This document shows, in pieces, positions 45,352 to 55,654 of a stretch of 64,000 nt of DNA (position 1 is the first letter of the stretch; every line of letters begins with the position of its first letter). Under the pieces are notes generated by a model. It searched no databases, was not told the origin of the DNA, and saw nothing but the letters and a program-made list of their open reading frames with translations. The DNA is from Phialophora verrucosa (lineage: Eukaryota > Ascomycota > Eurotiomycetes > Chaetothyriales > Herpotrichiellaceae), in NCBI GenBank assembly GCA_002099365.1, contig MSED01000009.1:1054001-1118000 (forward strand), written 5' to 3'. The position numbers and the translations under genes are program-made.

Positions 45352-46220
45352 ATGCTCTCTAAATCGGTCATCGAGATGTTGGCACGCAACAAGTAGGTCC
45401 ACCCTTGAGTCACACTGCCAGACAATGAAAATTGTGGCTAACCAGACCCTATGACAGGAAGTTTGCCCAATGCTATCAAGCACCACCAAGCCTTCCGCAG
45501 ATGGCTGCAGGAATGCGAGCATCCGGGGCAGGAGTTGTGGTGCTATCCTGCTCTGACCCGCGTCTCAATCCATACCAAGTTCTTGGGATTGATGCCAGCT
45601 TGAGTAAGCTCTGTCGTTCCCCCGATGGTGGCAATGACCTGCTGTCGGCATTTGATTTAAATGGGAATCGCGCTAAAACAACAGCAACCACAGAGGCTAC
45701 CATGGTTCGCAATGCTGGTGGCAGAGCTTTTGATGCAATTCGAACATTGTCGGTCCTCCAGACTATAGGAAATCCGGGAACAATTGTTGTCCTGCATCAT
45801 ACAGGTCAGTTGTTCTTCAGTCTCGGCCGCCACCCAAGCACCATGCTCCTGTCGCGGGTGGAGACAAGCGATTTTGAGGTGAACCATGAAGGTGACTAAT
45901 AACGTTGTCGTAGACTGTGGTATGACCCATTACCATGATTCAGATATCAGAAAGGCTCTCCTCGAAGTCAACCCCGACGCTAAAGACTTGATCGAGTCCC
46001 TCAAATTTGGAGAAATCTCCAGCGGGTGAGTCTTCAATCACATTCCCACAATGCCAGATTGCTAACATTGGCCAAAAGGATCGAGGACAGTATCCGGACG
46101 GATATCGCGATTTTGAGAGCATCTCCATTGATCAAGAAGACCACTCAGATTGTTGGCTTAGCCTATGACATTGAGACCGGGCTGCTTAGGGAGATCGACG
46201 AGGAGGAAAACCGACTCTGA
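45352..46220 (+). CDS. Beta-class carbonic anhydrase-like protein
   Basis: Four exons: 45352-45392, 45458-45804, 45914-46025 and 46079-46220; 213 residues. The zinc and catalytic motifs of beta-carbonic anhydrases are present: SCSDPRLNPYQ (Cys-x-Asp-x-Arg) and HTDC (His-x2-Cys), the latter formed by splicing of exons 2 and 3 across its codons. MVRNAGGRAFDAIRTLSVLQ corresponds to the conserved RNAG helix. The enzyme should interconvert CO2 and bicarbonate. It is compact, without a targeting sequence, so probably cytosolic. All introns have GT..AG ends (65, 109 and 53 bases), with a GCTAAC branch site in the third. No alternative start competes, as the ATG begins MLSKSVIEMLARNK. Confidence 0.92.
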
Positions 46221-47002
46221 TCAGCCCCCTGATGGCAAGAAGTCCGTATCGGAATGCTGCACCCAGAAGAGGTTGATGTATAGATAGCCGCGTTATAGTT
46301 CTCCCAAACACCGGGAAAACCCCAGAAGCACCCTGATTTCGGTCCCAACTTCTTGGCGTCCCTACCCTCGCAGACTGGCAGACCGTCCACATAGAGAAAG
46401 GGAAGTGGGGATGGGGGTCTAGGCTGAGAAGACGGGCATTCGAACAAATTCCAACAACATGGCATAGCGTACAATTGATGTCCTTACCCCTGTACATCCT
46501 CGTATCGCTTCGGGGAACGGAGCAGGTTCCTAGTCTTCCGCCTGCGCCGGTGGCGGTTTTAGGGCGTTTCTCGCGAAAAGTAGATGTGCCGGATTAAGGC
46601 TCCAGAACTCTTCTTGCTGCTCCTCGGGTATTTAGCGTCGCTCTCGTGGAAGGGGGCGCCATTGCTAAGTCAAGGAGGCGGTCGATTCCATCTGTAGCGC
46701 GGACTTCTGTCAGCACATGCCGCCGGCCGTGGTATGGAGAACATCATGCTTATTGCCACTTCGAGGCTGACGAACGACTGTCCTTCATCAAAATAATTCC
46801 TTGTGCGGGAGTGATGGATCCAACTTCAGGTGAGTTGAAGCTCCGTTGATAAGCGCGTCCTGCCAGGGGAAATGGTCGAGGGCTTCTCGATCCCTTTTTG
46901 TATTTCCATCAAAAGCCTGGTTACATGTGCCGTACATCCACCTCAGTATAACAAAGGCACTGAGGCCGACGAATCCAAGCAGGCACCTAGCAAGGCCATG
47001 CG
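46221..47002. other. Intergenic region
   Basis: 3' flank of the carbonic anhydrase gene and upstream DNA of the truncated transcription factor. No gene is seen. Confidence 0.5.
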
Positions 47003-47986
47003 ATGCATACACCTCCGTTTCTTTTCGTCAATGGCACGCCAGAGTCGAAATCGACAATACGGGATGAGAAGAACCACAGAAGAATGATCCGTCGCCATGT
47101 CCAAATCCATTCCATTACAGCCCGCAGGCCGTCTCCAGAGAGTGTCTGGCAGGGGGGAAACTCTTCGTCCTGCATTGGCAAAGCTCAGCCAGGAGCGACC
47201 TCGCCGGTGACAGGCAGCAACGGAGCCCCCGGACCATCGAAAGAGGCGCTACTAGCTCCAGTCTCTGTTCTGGGCCACCGGGGCCACGTGGCGACCACTC
47301 TTTCTCGGAATCGCAAGACCCGAGCAGGCCGGAGAACACATGCTTTGTCTGAACTGCAACCGCATTTGCGCATGTCGATCCCAAGAGGCCTGAACATGCC
47401 AAACGCAGCGATGGATCCGTTTCACACATCTCCGCTTGTCGTCGACAACCAAGTCTACCAATACCTGCAATATTACCTGTCTGTGGCTCATGAGCGACTG
47501 CTGCGTTCAACAGGCTTGGTGCTGTCGAAAATGCCGGATCCTTTTCTCAGCTGCGCTGCATCGATGATACAAGCGTGTTTCAAGAACGAGCTGCTGATGT
47601 ACTCATTGCTCGCGAACATATCGACAATGCTTCCAGAGATGGAGCTCGCTTCGTCCTCGCCCTATAGCACCTATTACTGTTACCGGGCCATAAAAAGTTT
47701 GAGACATCATCTTTTGACTTCCACACGGCTTGATGAGTCTGTCATCGTCGGTCTATGGCATCTCATCAGCGCGGAGAACAACCGGGGCGATTTCAGAGCA
47801 GCTTTTATTCACCTCAATGGTGCTAATGCGATATTAAAGTACCTGGAGGCGTCTGCTGGTCCGCTAAGCCCGATGAGTGGTGCGTTGCTGCGTGCTTCAG
47901 CCAAGCTCCTGGCTGCCGGCTCCGCCAGTGACAAAGTGCCATCCAGTCGGGGTCAGGAAGATCAGATACAAGGTGGTGAAATGTAG
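47003..47986 (+). CDS. Truncated fungal-specific transcription factor-like protein (327 aa)
   Basis: Single open frame. It opens with the family signature PPFLFVNGTPESKSTIRDEK followed by NHRRMIRRHVQ, the equivalent of the N-terminus at 15994. A basic, low-complexity segment precedes the helical core (MDPFHTSPLVVDNQVYQYLQ, and YYCYRAIKSLRHHL, GLWHLISAENNRGDFRAAFI). The frame stops after a Ser/Gln-rich end. Compared with the intact relative at 14297-15994 (about 548 residues), roughly the last 200 residues are missing, and no continuation was recognised in other frames downstream. No zinc cluster is present. It may be a functional short form, but a truncated relic is more likely. It is convergent with the Zn2Cys6 gene, whose 3' end is 122 bases away. 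Confidence 0.65.
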   Translation: MHTPPFLFVNGTPESKSTIRDEKNHRRMIRRHVQIHSITARRPSPESVWQGGNSSSCIGKAQPGATSPVTGSNGAPGPSKEALLAPVSVLGHRGHVATTLSRNRKTRAGRRTHALSELQPHLRMSIPRGLNMPNAAMDPFHTSPLVVDNQVYQYLQYYLSVAHERLLRSTGLVLSKMPDPFLSCAASMIQACFKNELLMYSLLANISTMLPEMELASSSPYSTYYCYRAIKSLRHHLLTSTRLDESVIVGLWHLISAENNRGDFRAAFIHLNGANAILKYLEASAGPLSPMSGALLRASAKLLAAGSASDKVPSSRGQEDQIQGGEM

Positions 47987-48108
47987 CTCGCACTTACCCT
48001 CACACCCACTCCGGACACTTTAGGTGAAGAAGCCAATCGAAAGAGCCTGGTTACTCTGTAATTAGCGTATCGAGAGCGATCATATATTTCCCTGATACAA
48101 GATTAGCG

Positions 48109-49936
48109 TCAGCATTTTCCAGCCTGCAAGCGTCGCAATAAGATTGAATCTAGCGTACTTGCCACGAGCCATCGTTTGCTGAAATGGCCAAGGACCTTCC
48201 GGAGGATGTCTACGCGTTCCTTGCAAAATATTTCCTTGTCCCGCTCCCAGGCTCGATACTGTATCATGGTCGCTTGATACAGGGAATGCGGGACCAAAGG
48301 TGACATATTCCTGATGTCCATAATGTCTAGGTCAGCAAACAGACGGCTTGAGAATTCTACAAGTCGTATCGATGCAGACTCCATGGAATCCGTGAGACGG
48401 ATCTGGCTCAGGTCGTCATCAGGACGCTGCTTCAAAGCGCCCTCGTATAGATTGAACAAGGCACTGGACAAGGTCAGACAATCAACGTTCATCGGCTGCC
48501 AAAGGTTAAGACGAAGTGAGTCACCTAGTGCATATAGCAAAAGCCGCGCAGTATTGACCATACTTTGACTCTTCTTCCATGAGAAGAGGCATAAATGCCT
48601 TGAGAGTACGCTCGAGCTGTAGCTCCTCGCTTGCGTGGAAATCCGTATCAGATACTGGGTCGAAAATGTGTCGAAGGACGCGTCCAACGAGGTATGATAC
48701 TTGACACTCGCGGGAAAATTGGCCCATGGTGATGTCTGAAGAGGTGCCGAGGGTTTGGTGAACCAGTTCAGGAACAATCTATCAAAACGTCAACCGCATC
48801 CACAGTTCGTAAAACGTAGAGGTGGCCTCCTACATTCTCTGCCCAACTTGCGTCATCGAACGGCAGTGGAACGTCGGTTCTCGGGTCCTCAGTTGCGAAA
48901 AGTGCATCTTCGATGCAAAGATTAACGTATCTAGGATGAATGTTAGTGGCAGAGAGAATACGCAATGGAGGTTAATGGCCAAGAAGAAGAAAGAAATGAG
49001 ATACAAATACACGAGCTTGGGGAGTAGCGTGGTCTTACCTGTCCAGATTGAATACTGCCCACCACACCCTCCTTTCTTCTTCTACATCAATGGTGTGCCC
49101 GTCAAAGTCTGGTTGTGTCCACTGTTTGTTTAGACCGAGAGCACGAGCAGTTCTTGCACATGCCGCCATTGAGATCGAAGCCGCCGGAGAAATGCCATGA
49201 CCGATCTCGTAAAATGCCACGAGAAGTCTACACTGCATCAGCTCGAGTGACAGAAAATCTGTCGATTCGAGCAAGCTGATGATACCCTTCACAGTTACAT
49301 AAAGAGATGATTGCATGCTCTGAGCCTGTGGCGGCGGGTGCTGTTGGATCAGACGCATACACATACACAGTGCGGCAAAATCCGCCGGACTATCTGGTAA
49401 AGAATATTCGAGGCATCTGATGAACCGCTGATTTGAAACAATCGGAATTCTTTTCGACACTGTGTCAAAGTATGATGTAGCTGTCGAACGAACCTCGTCA
49501 TACGATCCGAATACATCTTGCATTTGCCTGCGAACAATCGCGTCGATATCTGAGCGTCGAAATGCTCCATCGGGCAGCGGTTGAACTTGGTTCAAACCAC
49601 TACTAAGAATGAGCTCTGAGATTGCTACTCGATTCGAGGCTGGCTGCCCGCTCGGTCTCTCGCCAATAGAACCGCCAGTTATGATTCCGGTGTGTTGCGT
49701 CTGGGCCTGAATAAGGTTTGATGGAATGATACCTTCATAAACACAAGGACGGCCCGATCTACCGACCAGAGAACTCAGCTGGAGTAGTGACCCTGAGGAT
49801 GCAATGTCACAGACCTAGTACAGGTTGTGCAGGATGGGCGAATTCTGTCGCACTTCCGCTTCCGAAAGCTGCATGGTTGACACGCGTTCGCTGCAGGCGA
49901 GAAGACTTCTTGGTTATGTATCGCGCTAGATGCCAT
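48109..49936 (-). CDS. Zn2Cys6 transcription factor
   Basis: Five exons: 49936-49815, 49758-49039, 48930-48834, 48778-48525 and 48463-48109; 515 residues. The binuclear zinc cluster is created by splicing: exon 1 gives CQPCSFRKRKCDRIRPSCTTC and exon 2 gives the sixth Cys in SGRPCVYE, so the pattern is C-x2-C-x6-C-x6-C-x2-C-x6-C. The middle region has the fungal transcription-factor domain (FDTVSKRIPIVSNQRFIRCL, DVEEERRVWWAVFNLDRYVN). All four introns restore conserved sequence, e.g. AICT joined to SALFNLYEGAL. The protein should be a nuclear DNA-binding regulator recognising CGG-type sites. No neighbouring pathway is evident, so its target is unknown. The C-terminal exon end (QAGKC) is less certain. 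Confidence 0.88.
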
Positions 49937-51295
49937 CACGAGGGCCTTTCAATGGATGACCTCGGATGCGGTGAGTATCTTGCTCGTCCTCCCAGGTTGT
50001 GTGACAAGGTGCGTCGGGGTGAGTTAAGAGTGACTGTCGATCAGGAGTTTGCAGGTCAGTGGTGTGCGAGGATCCCAGATCAAGCCGAAATCCTTCTTGT
50101 GCCGGGTAGAGCTGCACGCTTCTGGCAATAAAACTGCGTGGGAGATGGAAGAGCAACAGGGTGTTCTTCGAAGCAACATTCACCGGCGGCGTCGCTGTAG
50201 AATCATCGCTGACTTGAAAACACTCCGTGGAGACCTTTCCATTTGGCAACAAAACAAGCTTTTCCAAGTTTAAGCAAGGGTCAGTAGCAGTCAACTTCGG
50301 TGCACCTCACACACCTGGGTGTCACATTCTAGTCATCTCCTGGTCACTATACAGTCGCAGTCTGGCTTGGTCTGGTTGACACATTCACTCTGTATCGTAC
50401 TGCAGTCCATCCAGACGAGCAGCAAAAGCATTACCTTCCCTGGTCAGCACGTTTAACTTGTATCTTTCAATTACTGGTAAACCCTTGAGGATGGCTACGT
50501 CACAATTTGTTGTTGCACCCCTGGTGCCCCTCACGCGCACCTCAACAGCACCTTAGGATACCTAACATCTCCCATTGATCTCACCTCGAATAAATGGCCG
50601 GGATCGATTGGAACTGTGACTCTGCCGGAAGCCATGGTGCACAGCTAGGCGACAGCAGAAGAAGACTCTATCTCCGTGCCTCCGCTAACTGATCTTCTGA
50701 CCAATACAACGATTGTTTGGCGTGCTTCGCTGCGCATGATTAAGTAACGGCCAACTACTACTTGAAATGGAAGAGCGTCCAACATGCCGACCTTCCTTCT
50801 CCCCTCTCCAAGGCCAATGCCTCTCTCATGGATGCGTGTCGACATAGCCTCCCCGATTCAATGGCGAGCTTGACGCATGGAGTGCTCGTCCCCATCCGGG
50901 GGTACCATGGGTAAGCGCCAACGGACAGGGGGGACAGATGTAGAGAATCCAGCGGGCCCTCTCGTCCAGATTACTATTCTTTTCATCCTCCCGAGCTGTC
51001 CGCCGTTGCTACATCGAATCATCTTAGCAGCCGTGGTCGACCTGATGAAAGTCCAGAACTTTGTCCCCTCGTTGCATCCCATCCACGCGTGCAATGTAAC
51101 ATGGATCCCTCCGGCAGGCAGATGAAGAGCGGATGACTTTGGAATGAATTTGAGATGCCTTAGATACTGTCCAAGCCAAAGCTTGACCAAGATCTCCTTG
51201 CACTATAGTTGTCGCGTGGTGTTAAGAGCGTACTATTTGCCGGAGAAAGACGGTAGTCAAAATATCGAGCATTTTACTGAGCGGCCACACTCGAC
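49937..51295. other. Intergenic region
   Basis: Promoter of the Zn2Cys6 gene and upstream flank of the pseudogene. A CACCTC-rich and pyrimidine-rich stretch is present around 50500-50560. No gene is supported. Confidence 0.5.
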
Positions 51296-52054
51296 ATGGC
51301 GGGGGACAGTCTCTTTTTCATCCATAAGGACGCTAATTCGAAGTCTCTGTCACACAGCTCAGGCGAAGAGCGAAGCAAGGTTCTGCATCATGTACAAGTC
51401 ACTCGTCTTGCCAAACTACGTACGCGCTCCGGACACGAATTTGGAAAGTTAACGGCCATGAATCGTGCAGGAAGGCAGAGAATCGATGCACAAACAGAGA
51501 ACCCCTCGATAGAAGCCGCAGAAGGGCCTACTAAGAGGAAGACCAGGATCCGCCATGACTTTCCTCAGCCTGGGAACACATCGGGAGACAAGGGGTCTAA
51601 TCGAGCGAATCTAGGCTCGTTCGTCGGGCCTTTCAATGCGTTCCCCAACTTCCTGCTTTCAGAAGACTCGAGCAGAGTGTGGCCATACCTGACAATGTCC
51701 CAGTCTACGGCAATCCAGCTGATCCATTTGGAACTGCTTGCATTCCCATCAAGGCGGGCATGCACCGCCACATTCAGTATTATCTAAACGTGTAACATCC
51801 GCGAATCTGGCACAAAGAGTTGGATGTCTTCCATGGTCAGTATCAATTCAAAACAATCAGCTTTTGACCGGATCGCCGATTGCCTGAAGAACGAAATGAG
51901 CATGTGCGCGACGCTGGCCTCTAGCGCAAGCCAAATGCAGTGCATCGAAGGGATTCCTCCAATCGAGGATGCGCGGGTGCACATCCACAAAGCGATCGTC
52001 GCTTCTTGTAGGCGCCTCCGCCAAACCGACGCGGACAAGTCCTTTGGTTTATGA
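51296..52054 (+). pseudogene. Decayed fungal-specific transcription factor
   Basis: Fragments of the same zinc-less family lie consecutively in two frames. Frame A (51296 to about 51675) has the N-terminal signature GDSLFFIHKDANSKS..VLHHVQ and then GPFNAFPNFLLSEDSS. Frame B (from about 51679) continues with NPADPFGTACIPIKAGMHRH and IQYYLNV, then a TAA at 51793-51795 where relatives have an aromatic codon, then HPRIWHKELDVFHG to a TGA near 51863. Frame A resumes at about 51865 with FDRIADCLKNEMSMCATLAS to a TGA at 52052-52054. At least two frame changes, a nonsense codon and loss of the C-terminal third make it non-functional. No short canonical introns explain the breaks. Confidence 0.75.
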
Positions 52055-52102
52055 AGCCGTCTTTATCTCTTTGTTCCTTTCTTTTCTCTATTTCACGTGC
52101 TC

Positions 52103-53306
52103 CTACGTCCGCTCCCTGCGCCGAACATTTGCCTCAGACCTTCCCTGCTTATCGAGATCAGTATCAAGATCAACGACCTCCCTGGACGAAGGAGAAGGGG
52201 AGGAAGAATCGAGCGGTTTAGAGAGTCCAACGCGATCAATCGTCCGCGTCGCAATGAGTCGGCCCTCCTCATCTGCATGCGTGATCAGATCCTTGCGCCG
52301 GGTATCTACCAACAGTCTCATCAGGTCAGATCGCATGTAGTGGCCTCCGAAGTCCATCAGCGCCTTCGGCAGTTGCGTCTCCGCCAAGTCAATATCCACG
52401 AAGAGCAGACCCTCGAAGTCCTGGGCCGGCTTGTCGACGATGATGGATCCACCGGGCCCAAACGCTCGGGCATGCCCATTGTAGTGTTCGAAGTGCTCTT
52501 CCTCGGCGTGGCCTTCGGGTGTGTTCTTGCGGACGCCCTCCGCGGAGATGATCTGGAAGGGCGCGAGCGTGTATGCGCCGACCTCGAGGGCGTAGGAGCG
52601 TGTCTCCAGCTCGGTGGCCTCGGCACTGCTGATCCACGGGCTGGGGTGCGAGTACGTGGACGCACCGGTGTACAAGGGCCAGGCCGCGACGTGGACCTGT
52701 TCGCCCTTGCTGGCGGCGTATGCTCGCAGGAAGGGGTTGGTGTTCTCCCAGCAGTTGAACTGGCCGAGGCGGCCGATCTCCGTGTCGATGACGGTTTCGA
52801 ACGTGTCGCCGGATCCGTCGCCGTAAATGAGCTTTTCGACGTGCGTGGGCTTGATCTTGCGGCGATGGTTGACCACCTCGCCAGTCGGAGAGATCATGAC
52901 CTGCGAGATGAAGCACGTCGCCAGGTCGATCTCCGAGAAGCCTAGGGATACAAAGATGGCGTTGTCGCGAGCTGCGGCCCGGATTCGACGCATCTCGTCC
53001 GAGCCGGCGGGGAGGCAGTTCTCGCGATACCGCTTGATCAGCGCCAGACTGTCGCTGTAGTTGATTCTCCACAGCCAGTACGGGTAGCCAGGGATCCCTT
53101 GGAATTGTCAGTCGTGATACCCGTTCCAAGTGTTGACATGCTCCTGCCGGCTTACACATTTCAGGGAACGCAATCAGTTTACAGCCTGCTTTGCCGGCCT
53201 CATTGATCCAGTGAATGGTCTTTTGGACCGAGAGCTCGAGGTCGAACCATCCGGGCTCAGCCTGAACCACGGCGGCTTTGTATTTGTTGAGGACTGTTAT
53301 TCCCAT
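52103..53306 (-). CDS. Nitrilase-superfamily enzyme, cyanide hydratase-like
   Basis: Two exons, 53306-53156 and 53097-52103; 381 residues. The catalytic triad is visible: Glu49 in AFPEMWIPGYPYW, Lys131 in NHRRKIKPTHVEK, and Cys166 in GQFNCWENTNPFL. The 58-base intron (GTAAGC..AAG) splits the Trp codon after Glu-Met; placing the donor here restores the FPEMWIPGYPYW motif. The overall sequence (SDEMRRIRAAARDNAIFVSL, GHYMRSDLMRLLVDTRRK) follows fungal cyanide hydratases and related aliphatic nitrilases closely, so it probably hydrates HCN to formamide or hydrolyses nitriles. The C-terminal 45 residues are Ser/Arg/Glu-rich and disordered. These enzymes form spiral oligomers in the cytosol. Exact substrate is not certain. 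Confidence 0.92.
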
Positions 53307-53804
53307 TTTGTATTAATTTCGAGGGGGGAAAGTGGCGTTTGAAACAGGGCAACCTGTTGACACGATGCAATCCGCCCGGCCCGGGGTGAAATATATATAT
53401 ACAGTGCATATGCATGCAAGGTAGGATATTTCCCAATTCGTGATACAAGGCTGGGCAGGAGTATCGGTCTTCGCCATTGCTTAACAATGATGAGTATACA
53501 GAATATCGTGAACACTCGTTTGTAATACTTCCCCTTTACTGAGAACCTGCTTTGTATGCCGAGGACGCTTGCTTGAGGAAGGGATGAGTCGTTATTCCGA
53601 GTCGACTACCTGAAAGGGGACGGACCATGAAGTATTGAAAGCGGGCCGAAGCCCGGTCGAAGGCAAGAATCTAGCGGATCGGCGATGTCAGTGAATAGTA
53701 GTTCTGCTTCGCGTCCTCACGCCATAGTCCTTCTCGCAAGGAAACGGACTCTCCATCTTGATATTCGAGTCCGGCACAAAGGGGATGGATGATTCGCAAA
53801 GCTA

Positions 53805-53830
53805 GCGGACTAGCACTTGTGCTAGTCCGC
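53805..53830. repeat. Perfect 12-base inverted repeat with 2-base spacer
   Basis: GCGGACTAGCAC at 53805-53816 and its exact complement GTGCTAGTCCGC at 53819-53830 flank TT. The right arm contains the decamer GCTAGTCCGC that occurs twice at 44875 and 44947. It could form a hairpin or cruciform; no transcript or target is known. Confidence 0.85.
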
Positions 53831-54042
53831 CGGTGGTCGAGATGCGACGGCGAGGCTGCACATGTAATGGGGCTTCCGGCGTGCGGAGCTCAGTTTCTTC
53901 AAGCAGAGCATGTACCGAATGCACTTCATTCAGGGATGCTGCTCTGTGGAACGTGGGTTGATAATTCCCTTGGGTTCCTCCGAGTCTTGATGGACAATTG
54001 TGACAGTTTTCACACGAGAATGTGACCGGAAACCAACTTCAG

Positions 54043-54120
54043 CGCGTCTTTTCAATTCAAATGTCAAAATTGCGATTGGCGTCGTCATTCTCAACGCGTC
54101 AAGTCGCGTCGCCCCGCGTC
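54043..54120 (+). promoter_or_regulatory. CGCGTC (MCB-like) boxes upstream of thymidylate synthase
   Basis: CGCGTC occurs at 54043-54048, 54095-54100, 54105-54110 and 54115-54120. The last three are spaced exactly 10 bases, one helical turn, and the first of these is part of ACGCGT, the MluI cell-cycle box (54094-54099). In budding and fission yeast, MBF/DSC1 drives DNA-synthesis genes, including thymidylate synthase, through ACGCGT. These boxes are 87-164 bases before the ATG. Function here is inferred. Confidence 0.7.
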
Positions 54121-54206
54121 TACGAGGTTATCGTTTTGATCCGCTTTATCCCTCATTGCCGCCCACTGCACAGAGTACAACGCGCACTATTTGCAACGAT
54201 TTCAGG

Positions 54207-55355
54207 ATGTCACCTTCTGCGGTCGAGACGGTCGACGTGTCTCCGCCGGGCAACGGGTTGAGCTTTCTGAAGGAAAACGCCAAAAGTCTACAGAACGGCA
54301 CGGGCAATGAAACCCCCGCGCAAACAAACCAGCCTCGCCCCGCGAGCACAGCACCCCATGAAGAGTATCAATATCTCGACCTGATCAGAGACATTCTATC
54401 TCGAGGCGAGCACCGACCAGATCGAACAGGAACGGGCACGATGTCACTGTTTGCTCCCCCTCAACTTCGCTTCAGTCTCTCGAAACCCGATCCTGCCTCA
54501 CCCGCAGCAGCCGAGCGAATCCCCGTCCTGCCTCTTCTCACCACCAAGCGCGTCTTCCTCCGTGCCGTCACCACAGAACTCCTCTGGTTCGTGTCAGGCT
54601 GCACAACCTCCAAGCCGCTCTCAGACGCAGGCATCCACATCTGGGACGGCAACGGGTCGAGGGAATTCCTCGACAAACTGGGCTTCACCGAGCGCGAGGA
54701 GGGTGATCTTGGCCCCGTGTATGGCTTCCAGTGGCGCCATTTCGGCGCCGAATACAAGGACAGTCGGACAGATTACACCGGCCGGGGCGTGGATCAGATC
54801 AGGGAAATCGTGCGCAAGTTGAAGACCAACCCGTATGACCGGCGGATCATCCTCAGCGCGTGGAATGTGGGGGATTTGTCCAAGATGGCGCTGCCGCCAT
54901 GTCACATGTTCGCCCAGTTCTACGTCAGTTACCCAGACGCGGCGAGGGGCGACGCAGCGTTGCAACGGACGCAGATGCAGAGCGCGTCGGACAAAATCGC
55001 GGAGCAGAAGAAGCCCAGGGGCCATCTTTCCTGTGTCCTATATCAGCGGTCCTGTGACATGGGGCTTGGCGTCCCCTTCAACATCGCCTCATACGCACTG
55101 CTGACGCATATGCTGGCCTATGCGTGCGATCTGGTCCCCGGCGAGCTGATCCACACAATGGGCGACGCCCATGTATATCTCGACCACATCGATGCCTTGA
55201 AGGAGCAACTGCTCCGCGAGCCGCGGGAGTTCCCGACTTTGAATATCAAGCGCGACGATCGAGGCAGTGGTGAGATGGACGGCTGGAAAGTCGAGGAGCT
55301 CGAGGTCCTGGGGTACAAGCCTCATGGCGGGATCAAGATGAAGATGAGTGTATGA
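54207..55355 (+). CDS. CDC21: Thymidylate synthase
   Basis: Single exon, 382 residues. The ATG at 54207 follows the MCB-like boxes; the open frame reaches further upstream (to 54000) only through a non-ATG codon. Signatures: EYQYLDLIRDILSRGEHRPD, RTGTGTMSLFAPPQLRFSL, LGPVYGFQWRHFGAEY, the dUMP-binding PYDRRIILSAWN, the catalytic Cys232 in ALPPCHMFAQFY, and QRSCDMGLGVPFNIASYALL. The C-terminus ends KMKMSV. It converts dUMP to dTMP using methylene-tetrahydrofolate and is essential for DNA synthesis. It is longer than bacterial enzymes because of a roughly 60-residue N-terminal extension and a Gln/Asp/Lys-rich insert (RGDAALQRTQMQSASDKIAE) after the catalytic Cys, a feature of fungal enzymes. 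Confidence 0.96.
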   Translation: MSPSAVETVDVSPPGNGLSFLKENAKSLQNGTGNETPAQTNQPRPASTAPHEEYQYLDLIRDILSRGEHRPDRTGTGTMSLFAPPQLRFSLSKPDPASPAAAERIPVLPLLTTKRVFLRAVTTELLWFVSGCTTSKPLSDAGIHIWDGNGSREFLDKLGFTEREEGDLGPVYGFQWRHFGAEYKDSRTDYTGRGVDQIREIVRKLKTNPYDRRIILSAWNVGDLSKMALPPCHMFAQFYVSYPDAARGDAALQRTQMQSASDKIAEQKKPRGHLSCVLYQRSCDMGLGVPFNIASYALLTHMLAYACDLVPGELIHTMGDAHVYLDHIDALKEQLLREPREFPTLNIKRDDRGSGEMDGWKVEELEVLGYKPHGGIKMKMSV

Positions 55356-55654
55356 TTGGACGAGGTAGTCAAATATAAATTTTGTTTCAAGGGTATGCGA
55401 CATTCATGAGCGATAAATGTATCAAAAGCCGACAAGGCGTTAGATCATGTCTCTATTAATTTAAAATGAAGTAATCTTCATCCGAGCATTGGTGAAGGCA
55501 GAGTGATGGCCCATTCCACTACCGGTTCGAAATAACTCGCCCCATCCTTCCGATAACGCCGTACTGTACGCTGGTACGGAGTACGCTCATGGTCCCCCAA
55601 GAACGCCAGCGCTATGCAGTCCTTGATTGAAGAAATGAAACGAGAAATATGCTC
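55356..55654. other. Short intergenic region between convergent genes
   Basis: 3' flanks of thymidylate synthase and the AN1 protein gene. Nothing else is seen. Confidence 0.5.

Larger units (their letters stand above)
53307..54206. promoter_or_regulatory. Divergent region, nitrilase / thymidylate synthase
   Basis: About 900 bases between divergent starts. It contains a perfect inverted repeat at 53805-53830, an ATATATATATA tract near 53392, and four CGCGTC boxes upstream of the thymidylate synthase ATG. No gene is seen. Confidence 0.6.

Noticed and set aside
52097..52945. Plus-strand 282-codon frame opposite the nitrilase
   Set aside because: Shadow of the nitrilase catalytic domain, which is clearly coded on the minus strand.
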